Below are positions 25,893 to 34,328 of a stretch of DNA of 64,000 nucleotides, piece by piece; the stretch's first letter is position 1, and each line of letters starts with the position of its first letter. The stretch is taken from positions 62,001 to 126,000 of the forward strand of contig CAYXOL010000001.1 in the NCBI GenBank assembly GCA_964467165.1, written 5' to 3'. Source of the DNA: Clostridium_AD sp964467165 (lineage in GTDB: Bacteria; Bacillota; Clostridia; Clostridiales; Clostridiaceae). Under the pieces are notes generated by a model that was given only the letters and a program-made list of their open reading frames with translations, was not told the DNA's origin and did no database searches. A program made the translations under genes and the position numbers.

Positions 25893-27398
25893 TTACTGTG
25901 CAATATTTATTTTTCTCTTTGCATAAGATGATTTAATTATTGGATATAAAATTGAAACAAGTGTAATTATTATTAAAGCGATTGCTACTCCTGAACTAGT
26001 AAAAATACTCAAACTTCCATTGGATATTTTAATAGCTTGTCTATAGGATTGTTCCATGGTTCCACCAACTATACAACCAAGTACTAGTGGGGCTGATGGT
26101 AAATCAACTTTACTCATTACATATCCTAAAATACCGAACATTGTTAATAAATAAAAATCTATTACACTGTTGCTTATAGCGTAGCATCCTACAAAAGCCA
26201 GGCCCAGTACTAGAGGATAAAGTATCTTTGCTGGAATAGATAAAACTCTTACAAGAACACCTGCAAGTGGAATATTTATAACTGCTAATATAATATTCCC
26301 TATAAACATACTTGCAATAAGACCCCATGCTATATCAGGGTGCTGTGAAAATAAAAGTGGTCCGGGTTGAATTCCAAGCATTAATAATGCTCCCATCATA
26401 ACTGCTGTTGTTCCTGAACCTGGAATACCAAGAGTAAGCATTGGTATCAAAGCCCCAACTGACGCAGCATTATTTGCAGCTTCTGGTGCTGCTAAGCCTT
26501 CAATGGCACCCTTTCCGAATTCTTCTGGATGTTTAGAGAAATTCCTTTCATTGTTATATGCCATTAATGAGGCCATTGTTCCACCTGCACCTGGTAGTGC
26601 TCCAATGAAGAACCCCAGAGGTGTACTTCTTAATATAGGCCATTTACTTCTTTTCCATTCTTCTTTTGTAATCCAAATTTTCTTAAACTTTGTTTGTGGT
26701 TTAATGGTTCCTTCTTGAAGTGTTTTAAAGCTTTTAAAAACTTCTCCTAAAGCATAGATACCAATTATAGCTACTAGAAAATCTATACCTGTTTGGAGTT
26801 CTAATATTCCAAAATTGAATCTTGAAACACCAGATTGTGCATCTATACCAACTGTTGTTATAATTAATCCTATAATTGTTGCAATAAACCCTTTTAACAT
26901 ATTCTTTTCAGACATTGATGCTGTCATTGCGAGAGCTGCTATCATCAGAAGAAAATATTCAGCTGGTCCAAATTTCAATGCAAAATCCGCAATAGGATTA
27001 GCAACAAAAACCATGAATACTGCTGAAATTGTTCCACCGATAAATGATGCTATGGCTGACATTGCAAGAGCAGATTCTGCTCTACCACTCCTCGCCATAG
27101 GATAACCATCAAAAGTTGCAGCTAGCGCCGCTCCATCTCCTGGAGTATTTATTAAAATTGAACTTCTTGAGCCACCAAACATAGCTCCATAATAAACTCC
27201 ACACATAGTTATTAAAGCTGCTGTTGGACCCATTGAAAAAGTAAGTGGGAGCAATACCGCAACACCAGTTGCAGGTCCAAGGCCTGGAAGCATACCAACT
27301 ATAGTACCTAAAACTCCACCAACAGTAACCATAAGTATATGATAAGGCGTAGCGGCTACCATAAAACCATTAAATAAATTTACTAATATATCACCCAT
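25893..27398 (-). CDS. tctA: Tripartite tricarboxylate transporter, large permease TctA
   Basis: The 501-residue protein has about 12 membrane helices and the two family signatures: GTIVGMLPGLGPATGVAVLLPL in shorter form near residue 35 and a second GALPGAGGTMASLMAY near 260, with APEAANNAASVGALIPMLTLGIPGS after it. It is the channel-forming part of a secondary carrier using the SBP TctC and small subunit TctB. Citrate is the likely substrate given the adjacent citrate lyase. It begins 13 nt after tctB. Confidence 0.95.
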   Translation of the reverse strand: MGDILVNLFNGFMVAATPYHILMVTVGGVLGTIVGMLPGLGPATGVAVLLPLTFSMGPTAALITMCGVYYGAMFGGSRSSILINTPGDGAALAATFDGYPMARSGRAESALAMSAIASFIGGTISAVFMVFVANPIADFALKFGPAEYFLLMIAALAMTASMSEKNMLKGFIATIIGLIITTVGIDAQSGVSRFNFGILELQTGIDFLVAIIGIYALGEVFKSFKTLQEGTIKPQTKFKKIWITKEEWKRSKWPILRSTPLGFFIGALPGAGGTMASLMAYNNERNFSKHPEEFGKGAIEGLAAPEAANNAASVGALIPMLTLGIPGSGTTAVMMGALLMLGIQPGPLLFSQHPDIAWGLIASMFIGNIILAVINIPLAGVLVRVLSIPAKILYPLVLGLAFVGCYAISNSVIDFYLLTMFGILGYVMSKVDLPSAPLVLGCIVGGTMEQSYRQAIKISNGSLSIFTSSGVAIALIIITLVSILYPIIKSSYAKRKINIAQ

Positions 27399-27411
27399 TA
27401 TTTCACCTCCG

Positions 27412-27903
27412 TTAAATATTTAAAAATGGCATTGGTGGAAGAATAATTCCTAAAAATCTTGAAAATAAAATATATATAACAATACTGAAACATAAACTCA
27501 CTATTGTATTTTTCAACATTTCTTTTTTATTAGTCAAATACAACATAAATTCAATAAATATAAAAGTTGATATTACAAAGCCCAAAGTATTAAAAATCAC
27601 ACCGTATACAATACATGCAACACATGTTATTGTAATAAGCTTTGAATTTGCTTTATCTTTTTCACTCATATTCTTTAAGTCTTTTAATGATTGCATTGAC
27701 TTTGACATATCACTTTGTAAAAAAAGTAAAATTCCTAAAGCCACCAATATTCCTCCTAATAAAAAAGGAAAATATGAAGGTGAAAGTGGTTTTCCTACAG
27801 TTGATCTTGGTAAAAGATAAGCTGCTAAAATATAAATTAATCCACCTAGTGCAACAACAATTCCAACTAGTGCATCGAAATTCAACTTACTCTTGCTCTC
27901 CAA
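27412..27903 (-). CDS. tctB: Tripartite tricarboxylate transporter, small permease TctB
   Basis: This 163-residue protein has four membrane helices (GIVVALGGLIYILAAYLLP, YFPFLLGGILVALGILLFL, then two more), the pattern of the poorly conserved TctB subunit. It pairs with TctA, with which it is nearly contiguous, to form the membrane complex. A 17-bp hairpin separates it from tctC upstream. Confidence 0.9.
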   Translation of the reverse strand: MESKSKLNFDALVGIVVALGGLIYILAAYLLPRSTVGKPLSPSYFPFLLGGILVALGILLFLQSDMSKSMQSLKDLKNMSEKDKANSKLITITCVACIVYGVIFNTLGFVISTFIFIEFMLYLTNKKEMLKNTIVSLCFSIVIYILFSRFLGIILPPMPFLNI

Positions 27904-27924
27904 AATTATCTCCTCCTTGTAATC

Positions 27925-27960
27925 AAATTTAATAAGGAATTAAAATTCCTTATTAAATTT
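27925..27960 (-). terminator. Intercistronic hairpin between tctC and tctB
   Basis: A 17-bp perfect stem (AAATTTAATAAGGAATT and complement) with an AA loop, 17 nt after the tctC stop. Such hairpins commonly protect or partly terminate the transcript so that the binding protein is made in excess. Confidence 0.75.
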
Positions 27961-27977
27961 ATTTTACTTATATTTTC

Positions 27978-28988
27978 TTATTTTAGCATTCCAATTTCTG
28001 TTAATATGGATTTATAGTCTTCATTAGTTTTATCAAGGAATTTATTAAAGTCCTCTGTATTCATGTAAGTTTTATCCCATCCATTTTGCTTGCAAGCCGC
28101 ATCCCATTCTGGAGTTTCTACCATTTTCTTTAAAGTGTCCTGCCAATATTTAAGAGCATAATCAGGCATTCCTGGAGCTCCAAATAATCCTCTCCAGTTT
28201 GTAAATGTCGCATTGATTCCTTCTTCTTTACATGTTGGTATCTGTGCAACAGCACCTGTTCCTACTCTCTTATCAGCAGTTTGCGCTAGTACTCTTATTT
28301 TTCCACTTTCAGCGAGTTGTGCAACATCAGAAATTCCTGTTGTTAAAAGATCAAGATGCCCACCTAGTACTTGAGCTGATGCTCCACCATCTTGGAAACT
28401 TATAAAATCTATATCTTTTAAATTTGTAACTCCTGCTGCTTTTGCTATAATTAAAAATTGAATATGATCCATACTTCCCGCTGATGAGTTTCCACCTATT
28501 TTAACACTCTTAGGGTCTTTCTTTAACGCATCCATTACTTCGTTAATATTTTTATACTTTGAATCTGCTTTTACAGCAAAGGCTGCATAGTCTGAAATAA
28601 GTCCTGCAATTGGTGTAGTGTCTTTATAACTAAATTTTGTTGAACCATTTAAGTTAATAAGTATAATTGGTGGTGAATACACAGATATTAAATTATCTGA
28701 TCCTTTTTTTGTTTGCATGTAAGATAGGTTTACGCCACCACCGCCGCCTGTTTTGTTAGTTATTGGCATTGGTACTGATACAAGTTTTGTATCTCCTAAT
28801 GTTTTAGCTACAGTTCTAATAGTTAAATCCCAACCACCACCGGCACCACTTGGCGCTATAAATTCCATAGCGCTTTTGGGATAGTCTGTTCCTTTTGTTG
28901 TACCAGTTGTTGATCCACAACCTGCTAAAATCGTTGTAGCTGCTAATGTACCTGCTAAAATCATTTTTGTTAAATTGTTCTTTTTCAC
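27978..28988 (-). CDS. tctC: Tricarboxylate-binding lipoprotein TctC
   Basis: The 336-residue protein begins with a lipoprotein signal peptide whose lipobox is LAGC, with acylation at the cysteine near residue 23. The mature part follows the Bug/TctC fold: DYPKSAMEFIAPSGAGGGWD at the start, where the beta-strand/glycine loop contacts the carboxylate, and QVLGGHLDLLTTGISD later. It should capture citrate or a related tricarboxylate and deliver it to TctAB. It is first in the tct operon, with its own promoter and a structured leader containing a terminator. Confidence 0.93.
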   Translation of the reverse strand: MKKNNLTKMILAGTLAATTILAGCGSTTGTTKGTDYPKSAMEFIAPSGAGGGWDLTIRTVAKTLGDTKLVSVPMPITNKTGGGGGVNLSYMQTKKGSDNLISVYSPPIILINLNGSTKFSYKDTTPIAGLISDYAAFAVKADSKYKNINEVMDALKKDPKSVKIGGNSSAGSMDHIQFLIIAKAAGVTNLKDIDFISFQDGGASAQVLGGHLDLLTTGISDVAQLAESGKIRVLAQTADKRVGTGAVAQIPTCKEEGINATFTNWRGLFGAPGMPDYALKYWQDTLKKMVETPEWDAACKQNGWDKTYMNTEDFNKFLDKTNEDYKSILTEIGMLK

Positions 28989-29084
28989 AAAATTTTCCCC
29001 CTTTTATTTTTAATTTAGTAAGTTAATTATTTGGATTTATATTTAAGTGAAGGAATTAATTTCTAAATATTAGGCAAAATAAAA

Positions 29085-29265
29085 AGATCAGCACAAAAAA
29101 CCTCACAGTTTTTTATACTGACCTTATAAAGCTTAACTTTAATAGTTATCTTTAATCCCTGTCATCATAGATATTAAATTTTACTTTTATTCAATGAAAT
29201 CCTTTGCATCTCAAGGCAACCTATAAATTTATATTTACCTTAAGCTTATTGATTCCTTATACTAT
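29085..29265 (-). promoter_or_regulatory. tctC leader: conserved antiterminator-like box plus intrinsic terminator
   Basis: The predicted transcript starts near 29265. On the minus strand a box (29163-29118) starts GACAGGGATTAAAG and ends AGCTTTATAAGGTCAG. It can form a hairpin: GAC/GUC, an internal loop, UAAAG/CUUUA, and UAACU/AGUUA. Its 3' end is also the 5' arm of a terminator at 29124-29085 followed by TTTTATTTT, so the two folds exclude each other. The citD leader has the same arrangement with 37 of 45 aligned bases identical. The ligand or protein is unknown. Confidence 0.7.
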
Positions 29266-29271
29266 ATTAAT

Positions 29272-29300
29272 AATATAGCATGTCCAAGAGACTCTGTCAA
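29272..29300 (-). promoter_or_regulatory. Sigma-A promoter of the tct operon
   Basis: TTGACA and TATATT with a 17-nt spacer on the minus strand, in the gap after citF. The tct genes can therefore be transcribed separately from citDEF. Confidence 0.75.
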
Positions 29301-29329
29301 GATAAAATTAATCTCTTGAATAATAGTAA

Positions 29330-30886
29330 CTATTTTTGTTTTACTTTTCTTATTACATCCATTATGGTCCCATCTCTATATTCTACTATTCCAACAATTT
29401 CCTCATCAAACTCTGGTTTTTCTGGAATGCCTGTAAAATTTTCCGCCAAATCTTTTAATTCTTCAATAGTCATAATAGGAAGGCTAGATCCACTTAATTT
29501 TTCTATTATATCTGTTCTTCTTGGGTTTATTGCTATTCCTCTTTCTGTTACAACTATGTCAACAGTTTCTCCAGGTGTTACAACTGTAGTAACTTCATCA
29601 ACTATTATAGGAATTCTTTTTCTCATCAGTGGTGCTACTACCACTGTAAATTTCGCTCCAGCTGCGGTATCAGGATGTCCACCTTGAGCTCCCATTATTA
29701 CTCCTGTTGACCCTGTCATTACATTAACATTAAAATTAATATCTATCTCTGTAGCTGAAAGTATCATTACATCTAATTGATGTGCAATACATCCTTTATT
29801 ATGTGGATTAGCATAAGTTGATGCTGACATTTCAATATGATTAGGATTTCTCTTTAGTGAACTCCCCGCTTCAGAGTCAAAGGTCTGAGTATCAAATAGT
29901 GCTTTGAATAACCCTTTTTCTAGCATATTTACCAAATGAGAATTTATTCCACCAGAAGCAAATGACCCTACAATACTATTTTCTTTCATATATTCTTCTA
30001 AAAATTTAACTACAGCAATGGATGCACCACCACTCCCAGCTTGAAAGGAGAAACCATTTTTAATATATCCAGAATTTATTAACACCTCAGCTGCATTTTC
30101 TGCTATTTTAAGTTCTAATGGATTTTTAGTTACCCTAGTAGCGCCTGATGAAATCAATGAAGGATCACCTATTGCATCCATAACAAGAACATAATCAACT
30201 AACGTTTGAGAAATACTTATAGGATATAGAGGATATTCTACCAAATTGTCTGTTATTGATACTACTTTATCAGCATATCCAGCATCAACCATAGCATACC
30301 CCGAAGCTCCAAAGGCTGATTTCCCATCTACTCCATTCATATTTCCCATTTTATCACAAGCAGAAGCCCCTAAAAATGCTACATCAATTTTTACATCCCC
30401 AGCTTCAATAGCTCTTGCACGTCCACCATGGCTTCTAAATATTATAGGACTTCCTAATATATTATTAATAGATATTTCCTTAGCAAGTTTCCCCCTAAGA
30501 CCACTAGTTTGAATTCCTGTAATTACACCATTTTTTATATGTTCAATTAAAGGTTCATGAACTTTATTCAAAGAAGAAACACAAATTGTAATATTCTTTA
30601 TACCCATTTTTGCTATCTCATCTATTACTGAATTCAATATATAATCTCCGTCTCTTAAATGATGATGAAAGGATATAGTCATTCCATCTTTTAGACCAAC
30701 TTTTTCAACAACCTCACTAATATTTTTTAGTACTTTATTATCACCAGGTGTGTTATATGATTTACTAGGAGAATATTTTCTACCTTCTGGTTTTACTGCA
30801 AAAGGCCCTCTATAAGGTTTTAGTTCTCCTATGCCGTCTATATATTTAGGTATTTTTCTGCCTACTGCATTCTCTATAAATTCCAT
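29330..30886 (-). CDS. citF: Citrate lyase alpha subunit (citrate:acetyl-ACP CoA transferase)
   Basis: The 518-residue protein matches the usual CitF length. Recognisable blocks are ENAVGRKIPKYIDGIGELKP at the N-terminus, FHHHLRDGDYILN, SHGGRARAIEAGDVKIDVAF and the C-terminal GGHPDTAAGAKFTVVVAPL with VVTERGIAINPRR. It exchanges the acetyl group on the acyl carrier CitD for citrate, giving citryl-ACP and acetate. ATG 30886 with GGAGGAG upstream is chosen over a GTG inside citE. The gap to citE is only 4 nt. Confidence 0.95.
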   Translation of the reverse strand: MEFIENAVGRKIPKYIDGIGELKPYRGPFAVKPEGRKYSPSKSYNTPGDNKVLKNISEVVEKVGLKDGMTISFHHHLRDGDYILNSVIDEIAKMGIKNITICVSSLNKVHEPLIEHIKNGVITGIQTSGLRGKLAKEISINNILGSPIIFRSHGGRARAIEAGDVKIDVAFLGASACDKMGNMNGVDGKSAFGASGYAMVDAGYADKVVSITDNLVEYPLYPISISQTLVDYVLVMDAIGDPSLISSGATRVTKNPLELKIAENAAEVLINSGYIKNGFSFQAGSGGASIAVVKFLEEYMKENSIVGSFASGGINSHLVNMLEKGLFKALFDTQTFDSEAGSSLKRNPNHIEMSASTYANPHNKGCIAHQLDVMILSATEIDINFNVNVMTGSTGVIMGAQGGHPDTAAGAKFTVVVAPLMRKRIPIIVDEVTTVVTPGETVDIVVTERGIAINPRRTDIIEKLSGSSLPIMTIEELKDLAENFTGIPEKPEFDEEIVGIVEYRDGTIMDVIRKVKQK

Positions 30887-30890
30887 TGTT

Positions 30891-31778
30891 TTACTTCTCC
30901 TCCTTATATAGTCCTGCACCTTTTGCGAGAGCTACTATTCTCTCAGCCTTTGCAACCACTGGGTAGTCTACCATCTTACCATTAACAGTTATAACTCCAA
31001 GATTCATTTTTTCAGCCTCAATAGCAGCATGAATAATTTCTAAAGATTTTTCTATTTCTTCTTTCGTAGGTGTGAAAATTTTATGTACTGCTTTAACTTG
31101 GGCTGGATGTACACAAGATTTACCTGAAAATCCTAAATTCTTTGCTTCCTTTGCTTCTGCTATAAATCCCTCCATATCTGAAACATCAGCCCATACTGTA
31201 TCTATAGAATCTACTCCTGCTGCCGATGCTGCAATAACTACTCTTGTTCTTGCATAAAATAATTCTCTTCCAGCTTTTGTTCTATCTGTTCCAAGGGACC
31301 TTGTAAAATCCTCTGCTCCTATAGATATTGCTACGATTCTATCGCTAGCTTTTGCTATTTCATATGCATTCTCTACTCCCTTTGGAGTTTCAATAGCACA
31401 TTGAATTTTAACTGTACCTATTTCTATACCATTTTCTTTTTCAACTTCTTCTATAAGTTTTTCTAATTTTTGAACATCCTCTCTGGATTCACACATAGGC
31501 AATCTAATATTTTTAAGACCTGCCTTTACAAGTTCACGTACATCAGTTTCACCAAAAGGTGTATATAATGCATTAATTCGAGCAAACACTTCAATATTTC
31601 CATAATCCACAGCTTTTAAGGCTTCACATAACAAATCTCTTGCAGAATCCTTTTCAGAATAAGCAACTGCATCCTCCAAATCAAATATTATACAATCAGG
31701 ATTATATATTTGAGCTGTAAAGAGCATTTTGGGATTACTGGCAGGGCAAAACATCATTGTTCTTCTTAATTTCTTCAT
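30891..31778 (-). CDS. citE: Citrate lyase beta subunit (citryl-ACP lyase)
   Basis: This 295-residue TIM-barrel protein of the HpcH/HpaI-CitE family carries LRRTMMFCPASNPKM at the N-terminus, the metal-site region DCIIFDLEDAVAYSEKDSAR, ARINALYTPFG, and SIGAEDFTRSLG. It splits citryl-ACP into oxaloacetate and acetyl-ACP. Its ATG shares a base with the citD stop, indicating coupled translation within citDEF. Confidence 0.96.
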   Translation of the reverse strand: MKKLRRTMMFCPASNPKMLFTAQIYNPDCIIFDLEDAVAYSEKDSARDLLCEALKAVDYGNIEVFARINALYTPFGETDVRELVKAGLKNIRLPMCESREDVQKLEKLIEEVEKENGIEIGTVKIQCAIETPKGVENAYEIAKASDRIVAISIGAEDFTRSLGTDRTKAGRELFYARTRVVIAASAAGVDSIDTVWADVSDMEGFIAEAKEAKNLGFSGKSCVHPAQVKAVHKIFTPTKEEIEKSLEIIHAAIEAEKMNLGVITVNGKMVDYPVVAKAERIVALAKGAGLYKEEK

Positions 31779-32041
31779 TATCTTACTCCCCCTTTTGCTC
31801 TTTTAATAGCTGTTTTAACACGAGCTCTTATTACAAAATCTAACGCTCCTTGATCTTTTAAAGTAACATAGGCATTTTTAGTATTCATTTCACAAAGCAC
31901 TTCTTTAACAGATTTTTCTATTTGTTTTCCAAATAGTTTTTTTACTTTACTTTCTATATCAACTTTTATTCCCTCTGATTCGTCGATATTAACTTGTACT
32001 AAAACGTCATCACTTTCTTCTCTTCCCGCTTGGCCTACCAT
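31778..32041 (-). CDS. citD: Citrate lyase acyl carrier protein (gamma subunit)
   Basis: The 87-residue protein aligns with CitD through its length. The serine that would bear the phosphoribosyl-dephospho-CoA group is S10 (AGREESDDVLVQV, where the usual form is GTLESGD), and the C-terminal signature is KDQGALDFVIRARVKTAI. The TLES part is replaced by REES but the serine and acidic neighbours are kept. It is first in citDEF, after a structured leader. The activation genes citC, citX and citG are not in this window and must lie elsewhere. Confidence 0.93.
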   Translation of the reverse strand: MVGQAGREESDDVLVQVNIDESEGIKVDIESKVKKLFGKQIEKSVKEVLCEMNTKNAYVTLKDQGALDFVIRARVKTAIKRAKGGVR

Positions 32042-32103
32042 AATTATAAACCCCCTCTAAAAAATTATTATATAAAATAAGTTTTGTATAACAAAACAAA
32101 AAA

Positions 32104-32269
32104 AGGTCAACACAAAAACATAAATGTTTTTTGTGCTGACCTTATAAAGCTAAACGTGGTAGTTTTCTTTATTCACTGTCAACGTGTATTTAATTTCTTG
32201 TAATTTTTCTAAAAGCAGCCTATACAAAATATCTGCTCAAAGCTATGTGTAATCGTTTATCACATTTTC
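32104..32269 (-). promoter_or_regulatory. citD leader: conserved antiterminator-like box plus intrinsic terminator
   Basis: Transcription should begin near 32269. The box at 32180-32136 (GACAGTGAATAAAG ... TAGCTTTATAAGGTCAG) can fold as GAC/GUC, internal loop, AUAAAG/CUUUAU and AAAC/GUUU. Its last 7 nt start the 17-bp terminator stem 32142-32104, which has a T-rich tail. An A-U pair here is U-A in the tctC leader, a covariation that supports the fold. A further hairpin AGCAG/CTGCT lies nearer the 5' end. Probable antitermination control of citDEF; signal unknown. Confidence 0.7.
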
Positions 32270-32275
32270 AAGTAT

Positions 32276-32304
32276 ATATTATCACATTATTATAAAGTAG
32301 TCAA
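32276..32304 (-). promoter_or_regulatory. Sigma-A promoter of citDEF, overlapped by a repeated operator-like sequence
   Basis: TTGACT and TAATAT are spaced 17 nt on the minus strand. The 10-mer AATGTGATAA occurs twice (32288-32279 and 32266-32257), exactly 22 bp apart, covering the -10 and the start of the transcript. That is the placement expected for a repressor. Confidence 0.7.
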
Positions 32305-32309
32305 GCATC

Positions 32310-32353
32310 ATGGAATAGCTAATGTATTTTTATGGAATAAGCTAATGTATTTT
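32310..32353. repeat. Tandem 21/22-nt direct repeat upstream of the citD promoter
   Basis: ATGGAATA(A)GCTAATGTATTTT occurs at 32310-32330 and 32332-32353, differing by one inserted A. The repeats lie immediately upstream of the citD -35 box and about 80 nt upstream of the divergent chemoreceptor promoter. Two-turn spacing suggests an activator binding to one DNA face. Confidence 0.65.
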
Positions 32354-32434
32354 GGACATTTGCTAACGAATATAAACCAGATTAATTAAAAGATTCTCGC
32401 AAATGGACAATTCTCATAAAAAAATATAAACATC

Positions 32435-32463
32435 TTGTCCAAAAATAGAAAATAGTGTATTAT
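32435..32463 (+). promoter_or_regulatory. Promoter of the chemoreceptor gene
   Basis: TTGTCC and TATTAT with a 17-nt spacer, about 62 nt before the ATG. Confidence 0.55.
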
Positions 32464-32524
32464 GATACATATTTATTATATTATAAAAAAGTTCAAATTA
32501 TATTACATATGGGGAGTGATTTTA

Positions 32525-34237
32525 ATGAAATGGTTTAATAACTTGAAGATAATTCAAAAATTATTGTCTGCTTTTATCTCAGTTGCATTATTTATAGGTA
32601 TTGTTGGATTTATTGGATTATCTAATATGAACATTATTGATAAAAACCTTAAAAATATCTATAATGTTAATTTGAAAGGTGTTGATTGCATTGGTAAGAT
32701 AAACGCAAATTTACTTCAGGTAAGGTGCGATCTATTGTTAATCCTCGATCCATCAAATGCGAAGGATTTGCAAACATACAAAGATGATATGAAGGGGCTT
32801 ATTATTATTAATAATGCGCTCATTTTAGATTATAAGACAACTATAACTACTGAGTTAGATACGCAACAATTCTCTGAGTTTGAAAAATTAATGACACGCT
32901 ACCGATTTTCAACTGATGATTTAATTAAAAAAGTTGATGAAGAGGATTATAGCAGCGCTAAGAATCTTTTACCTGCTCTTTCTAAATTAAGAACAGATAT
33001 GGAAACGGTTTTACAAAAGGAATCAAAACTAACTGCTGATATGGCAAAAACGAATTTTGATAATAGTCAATTATCGTATAATAAAGCATATATTCAAATT
33101 TTAGGAATAACTGCTTTAGGATTAGTTATTGCTATTCTATTAAGTTTAATTATTTCATTTTCTATTTCAAGTAAAATTAAGAAAGTTATAGTAGTTGCAA
33201 ATGCTCTTGGAGAAAATGATTTATCAAAAACTGTTAATATCAATACCAATGATGAAATAGGAATCTTAGCAAAAGCTTTGAGCAAAGCTATAATAAACTT
33301 AAAAACCTTAATCGGAGAAATATCAGAAAGTGCAAATGATATTAGCGCTACTAGTGAAGAACTATCTGCTACAACAGAAGAAATATCTGCTAAAATGGAT
33401 ATTGTTAATGAATCAGTAAAACAAGTGTCTTTAGGATCAGAGCATTTAAGTACCACAACGGAAGAAGTAAATGCAACAACGGAAAGTATTGCAAATAATG
33501 TGGCTGAGGTTACAATCAGAGCAAATAAAGGAAATATGATTGCAAAGGATATAGAAGTTAAGGCAAAAGAAGTTATAAAAAATGCTGAAACTAGTTCTAG
33601 TACAACAAATACTTTATATTTGGAGAAACAAGAAAGCATAATAAAAGCAATTGCTGAGGGGAAAATTGTAAGTGAAGTTAATTTAATGGCAGATGAAATC
33701 GGAAATATAGCAAGTCAGACAAATCTTCTTGCACTTAATGCAGCTATTGAAGCAGCAAGGGCCGGAGAACACGGTAGAGGCTTTGCCGTGGTGGCTGATG
33801 AGGTTAGAAAATTAGCTGAAAAATCATCCACTACAGTTCAAAAGATTCAAGAAATAACTGGAAAAGTTCAACAAGCATTTGAGAATCTTTCCAGCAATGC
33901 GCAAGATGTACTGAACTTTATTGATAATAAAGTTAAACCAGATTACACATTGTTTGTAGTTACAGGTAACCAATATGGTGAGGATGCAATTACTTTTAAT
34001 AGGCTGACCTCAGATATTGGAGCTTCAATGAATATAGTAAATGAAACAGTTTTGGAAATTAAAAAGTCTATTGAAAATGTATCAGCTACAGCGGAGGAAT
34101 CCGTTGCTAGCTCTGAGGAGATATTAGCAAGTGTTAATGAATCTGTTCTGGCAATACAAGAAATAACAAAAGCTTCTCAAAGCCAAGCCATCTTAGCAGA
34201 AAAACTAAATGGTATGGTTCAAAAATTCAAATTATAA
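32525..34237 (+). CDS. Methyl-accepting chemotaxis protein (4HB-type sensor)
   Basis: The 570-residue receptor has a membrane helix at about 12-34, an extracytoplasmic four-helix-bundle domain, a second helix near 185-210, a HAMP linker and a cytoplasmic signalling domain. The kinase-contact hairpin tip is IASQTNLLALNAAIEAARAGEHGRGFAVVADEVRKLAEKS in abbreviated form, with Glu-rich methylation helices before and after. ATG 32525 follows GGGGAGTGA; a further-upstream ATG lacks a site. Being divergent from citDEF, it may report citrate or another organic acid, but that is inference. Confidence 0.93.
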   Translation: MKWFNNLKIIQKLLSAFISVALFIGIVGFIGLSNMNIIDKNLKNIYNVNLKGVDCIGKINANLLQVRCDLLLILDPSNAKDLQTYKDDMKGLIIINNALILDYKTTITTELDTQQFSEFEKLMTRYRFSTDDLIKKVDEEDYSSAKNLLPALSKLRTDMETVLQKESKLTADMAKTNFDNSQLSYNKAYIQILGITALGLVIAILLSLIISFSISSKIKKVIVVANALGENDLSKTVNINTNDEIGILAKALSKAIINLKTLIGEISESANDISATSEELSATTEEISAKMDIVNESVKQVSLGSEHLSTTTEEVNATTESIANNVAEVTIRANKGNMIAKDIEVKAKEVIKNAETSSSTTNTLYLEKQESIIKAIAEGKIVSEVNLMADEIGNIASQTNLLALNAAIEAARAGEHGRGFAVVADEVRKLAEKSSTTVQKIQEITGKVQQAFENLSSNAQDVLNFIDNKVKPDYTLFVVTGNQYGEDAITFNRLTSDIGASMNIVNETVLEIKKSIENVSATAEESVASSEEILASVNESVLAIQEITKASQSQAILAEKLNGMVQKFKL

Positions 34238-34250
34238 AATTAATAAAATA

Positions 34251-34299
34251 ACTTCCAGTTTACGTTGCCACTTCCAATGAAGTAGCGGTAACTGGAAGT
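34251..34299. terminator. Intrinsic terminator after the chemoreceptor gene
   Basis: ACTTCCAGTTTACG pairs with CGGTAACTGGAAGT across a long loop, followed by CCAATATTTTTA. Confidence 0.7.
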
Positions 34300-34328
34300 C
34301 CAATATTTTTAACAGCATAGTTTCTATT

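Noticed and set aside
32250..32266. cre-like CcpA site TGTAATCGTTTATCA upstream of citD
   Set aside because: It has one base too many compared with TGWAANCGNTNWCA, and the sequence is better explained as part of the AATGTGATAA direct-repeat array.
32310..32353. CRISPR array suggested by direct repeats upstream of citD
   Set aside because: Only two units of 21-22 nt with a single-base spacer and no cas genes; better read as protein-binding sites.
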